DNA from: Panax quinquefolius
Lineage: Eukaryota > Streptophyta > Magnoliopsida > Apiales > Araliaceae
Direction: 5' to 3'
NCBI GenBank assembly: GCA_020205615.1
Contig: CM035170.1
Span: 8,550,311-8,614,310 of the forward strand
Length of the DNA: 64,000 nucleotides
The position numbers and the translations under genes are program-made. The notes beneath the pieces were generated by a model. It ran no database searches. It saw only the letters and a program-made list of their open reading frames with translations, and had not been told where the DNA came from. How positions within the stretch are numbered: position 1 is the stretch's first letter; each line of letters begins with the position of its first letter. Shown one piece after another: positions 61,229 through 64,000 of this stretch.

Positions 61229-62440
61229 ATGACGATGATTTGAGAATGTCGAATGAGAGAATATTAACAAAGGAGCAAATGAGACCGTGGAGATGCTCAG
61301 ACTCACCAACGAGGAGATCGTGCAACAGTCGGGTAATGTTCCTCCCGTGAACAACACCAATCGAAAGCGATGATGAACGAGGGGATGTTTAGAAGCTTTT
61401 TGCGCTTCATGCAAAATCGCACGAGGAGACTCGTGTTCAAAATACAGAGAGAAATGATAGCATTTCACGGGTGGTCACAACCAAGCAGCTTCAAAGAGTC
61501 AGGGACCACCGCACTCAGGGAAAGCCGATCCGATTAAGGCGAGACGTGGGTCAAACAAATTACCAAGATATTCGATGTCTTGGGATGCACGGAGAAACAG
61601 AAAGTTCTATTCGCGCTTTATGTTCCGTGGCGAGGCAGACATCGGTGGGAATCAGAAGCGTACCCATCCAAATTTTCAAAGATGTCATGGGAGACGTTTG
61701 AAATAGCTCAATGACAAGTACTTTCCCGAAAGTATTCGTCATATACGAAGGAAGTGGAGTTTATTAGACTAGAGCGAGAATAACATGACGGTGTCCCAAA
61801 GACGAGGCGAAGTTCATGAGTTATCCGTGTTCGCACCTCATTTGGTGGAGAATGAGGAACGATGACGCGGATGTTTCGAGAGGTTTGAAACTCGACATAC
61901 GCCAAGATCTCATTTCTCATAAATTTTCTCTCTATTCGGATGTTGTCAATGGGCTCAAATGTTAGAGCGAGATAACGAGTACGCTCAACCGAGGGACCAT
62001 AACCAGGATCATACCAAAGATAGCAGTCATCGTAATAACGATAACCAAAGAGAGAAAGAAGAATACAGACAAAGGCGGTAACCACTCACGGTGGTAATCA
62101 TGGCCATGAAAATAGAAGAAGCGAGCCTGGGAGGAGATTTTAAAAGAGGAGATTCAACAACGACCATGTGAAGACGCCGCCACCAGAGAAACTAGTTTTA
62201 AGGGAGGAGAACGACCACCCATTATATGCTACAAATGCGAAAAAGAGGGACATATCACCAAAACCGCCCACAACAGTTCAGGTATGCTATAATTGTGGAA
62301 AGGAAGGACATATCGCCGAGATCAGACAATGCGAAAACCTAGTTCAATGAGGGACGGTGACTCAAAAGATCGTCCCCGTAAAAGTCAAAGTCAACGATTC
62401 CGGAAGAGCGTTTGTTGTGATCGGTCAAAATGCGAGGAAC
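61229..62440 (+). pseudogene. Gypsy-5 gag
   Basis: A gag leader to about 61229 is followed by broken capsid segments that match Gypsy-1 gag (the region around 61550-61760 corresponds to ITKIFDVLGC and onward). Two zinc knuckles occur near 62224-62260 and 62285-62320, the second CYNCGKEGHIAE. A basic linker (RPRKSQSQRFRKSVC) leads to protease. Multiple frame changes prevent translation. Confidence 0.8.
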
Positions 62441-62476
62441 CCGAACGGTTAGCACGCAAGTTAGTTAATTATAAAT

Positions 62477-62860
62477 TCTTGCGAAGTATATACCTTACTA
62501 GATATTGGTTCTACCCATTCTTTTATCTCTCTTACTTGCATTCAAAGTTTGAACTTGACTACGGAGAAATTAAACTTTGACCTATCTGTGGAGACTCCAT
62601 TAGGAGAAAATTTCATTACATCCGTTATTTAAAAATCTTGCTTGATTCAAGTTGGCACTATCACATTACCTGTTAACCTTATTTCTATAGAGATATTTGC
62701 TTTTGATGTGATTTTAAGGTTAACTACTCATCATGCCAAAATTAATTACTTTCGTAAGGTTGTTAGTTTTCACATTCCTAAGCAACTTCGTTATTCAATT
62801 CTAAGCAATCAAACCATTGTAATCAAACATTTTCATATCAAGCCATGAAGTCATTCGCTT
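62477..62860 (+). pseudogene. Gypsy-5 protease
   Basis: EVYTLLDIGSTHSFISLT spans the active site at 62501-62509. The usual D-T-G is D-I-G, which should inactivate an Asp protease. NLTTEKLNFDLSVETPLGEN, VGTITLPVNLISIEIFAFDV and TTHHAKINYFRKVVSF follow with frame changes. Confidence 0.82.
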
Positions 62861-63520
62861 ATTACTTGGATGTCAAGTTTTCTTAGTCCATGTTATGGAT
62901 TTGAATAAAGACACGCCGATTTGAATAATATTCTTGTTGTTATTGATTTTTCCCGACGATTTTCTCAAGAATTTCTTGGCTTACTCCCAAAGCTTCGATA
63001 TTAAATTTTGTATCGACTTTGAACCCTAGACAAAACTCATTTCTAAAATCTCATATCGAATGGCTCCTATTGAACTTCGTGGAGTTAAAAATTCAACTAT
63101 AGAATTTGGTACCGAGCCTTTATCTTGCGGACTTCCTTTGGAATTCACCTGCCGCACTCTCTCTGTAGGGACGCCATATTCGCGCGATAAAAACTCGATA
63201 GGTGTCATTGTGACGTCATATCCAAGATTGGGATATGAGTCACAGTTGAGAGCAACCTAAGTCAAGAATCGAAATACGTAGCTTTCTAGGCTTAGTTGGT
63301 TATTATCGAGATTCGTTGAAGGATATTCTCGAATCGCTATTCCATTAACGCAAATTGACTCGTAGAGATACAAAATTCGAATGGAGCAAGGAATGTGGAA
63401 GAGCTTCAAGAACTCAAGAGGATACTCATTTCAAAGACATGTTCTCGATCATGCCATCCTCGAAAAGCGAACGTGGTAGACGACGCGATGAGTAGAAGAT
63501 CATATGCGAACGAAAAGCGA
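62861..63520 (+). pseudogene. Gypsy-5 RT N-terminus, unassigned segment and RNase H end
   Basis: The RT N-terminal part (MAPIELRGVKNSTIEF at 63060) is followed by about 150 bases with no RT motif (63110-63270; YSRDKNSIGVIVTSYPRLGY), then the GYYRRF-type block near 63290, and an ALSR-like segment near 63480. No FIDD motif is present. The same structure occurs at 36100-36500 and 44500-44900. Confidence 0.75.
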
Positions 63521-64000
63521 TGATGTCAAGTATACGCGTAGAGCCAACTTTAATAGAAAAAGTTAAGATTGCTCAAGCCACCGACCCTTGAAATGATGCG
63601 TATGAAGAAGAAAGTACAAGAAGGAGCTATTCCTAAGCGAGAATTGATGAAGAAGGAATACTTGAGTCCACTCTAGACTTTGTGTTCCTAACGACTCGAT
63701 TTGAAGTATAAGATTATGATGGAGGCACACACAACACACCATTTGCAATCCATCCTCGAATTACTAAAATGTATCGTGATCTTCGACATACATTTTGGTG
63801 GAACAATATGAAGAGAGATTGCAAAGTTTATCTCGATGTGTTTAACTTGCCAACGTAAAAAAGGCGAGCATCTTGTACCTAAGGGTCCGTTGCAACCACT
63901 TGAGATTCCTGGAATGGAAGTGGGAACACATTACTATGGATTTCACATGTCTTCTTCCTACGGTTTCTCAAGGCATTAATGCTATTTGGGTTATTGTTGA
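63521..64000 (+). pseudogene. Gypsy-5 integrase, N-terminal part (runs out of window)
   Basis: It reads MYRDLRHTFWWNNMKRD at 63768-63820, with the two His-region ligands of the zinc finger, then a damaged CLTCQ region and LQPLEI-like linker near 63890-63910. The core continues past 64000. Confidence 0.75.

Larger units (their letters stand above)
58239..64000 (+). mobile_element. Gypsy-5: chromovirus copy on the plus strand, 3' part outside window
   Basis: It starts TGTAAGACCCCGAAA after AGGTG in Copia-2. The 5' LTR is 58239-61058, followed by primer site, gag, protease, a partial RT, an RNase H end, and the integrase start at the window edge. It shares the loss of the RT core and most of RNase H with the tandem array, but keeps the integrase zinc-finger region, as Gypsy-1 does. 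Confidence 0.9.

Overview
This window is plant nuclear DNA, most likely from a eudicot. The evidence is AT-rich intergenic sequence rich in MITEs, a plant-specific small protein gene, an intron-bearing serine carboxypeptidase-like (SCPL) gene fragment, and nested Ty1-copia and Ty3-gypsy retrotransposons. I see no bacterial, organellar or RNA-virus genes, no tRNA or rRNA gene and no CRISPR array. Nearly every retrotransposon reading frame is broken.

Layout. (1) Positions 1-11383 are gene-side DNA. They hold a Stowaway MITE (485-742), a TRIM/LARD-like repeat (about 1415-1861), a frameshifted two-exon SCPL pseudogene on the minus strand (2312-2939), one intact small gene on the minus strand (5917-6483), and five further MITEs from three families. 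(2) At 11384 the sequence switches abruptly to transposons. Copia-1, of the SIRE/Maximus type, runs from 11384 to beyond 48308 on the plus strand, with a 5' LTR, primer site, gag, pol, an extra ORF after pol, a polypurine tract and a 3' LTR. It has been split four times: by Copia-3 (13198-16337, minus strand, TSD CTTGG) in gag; by Gypsy-1 (20941-30996, minus strand, TSD TCAGA) in RNase H; by a tandem array of gypsy copies sharing LTRs (32119-about 46130, minus strand) in the extra ORF; and by Copia-2 (from 48309, plus strand) in its 3' LTR. (3) Copia-2, also SIRE-like, is itself split by a solo gypsy LTR (55068-57841) and cut by Gypsy-5 (58239 to the window end, plus strand). Another solo gypsy LTR (40105-42894) sits inside an LTR of the tandem array.

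All the gypsy copies are one family with LTRs of about 2.6-2.8 kb. The C-terminal protein block is typical of chromoviruses of the Del/Tekay clade. Gypsy-1 keeps a full domain order. The tandem copies and Gypsy-5 share the same loss of the reverse transcriptase core and most of RNase H, which points to a defective subfamily copied in trans or duplicated in place.

Most worth a second look: a roughly 10-base motif (CGTAGAG/CGTAGTG, often preceded by CGAT) scattered in both orientations through the LTR and linker regions of Copia-2; the shared deletion in the gypsy subfamily; the LTR-sharing tandem array; the minisatellite arrays inside the gypsy LTRs; the extra ORF of Copia-1; and differences between otherwise near-identical LTR copies that cluster at CG/CHG-type sites and may be assembly error in methylated DNA. 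I found no convincing new gene system.
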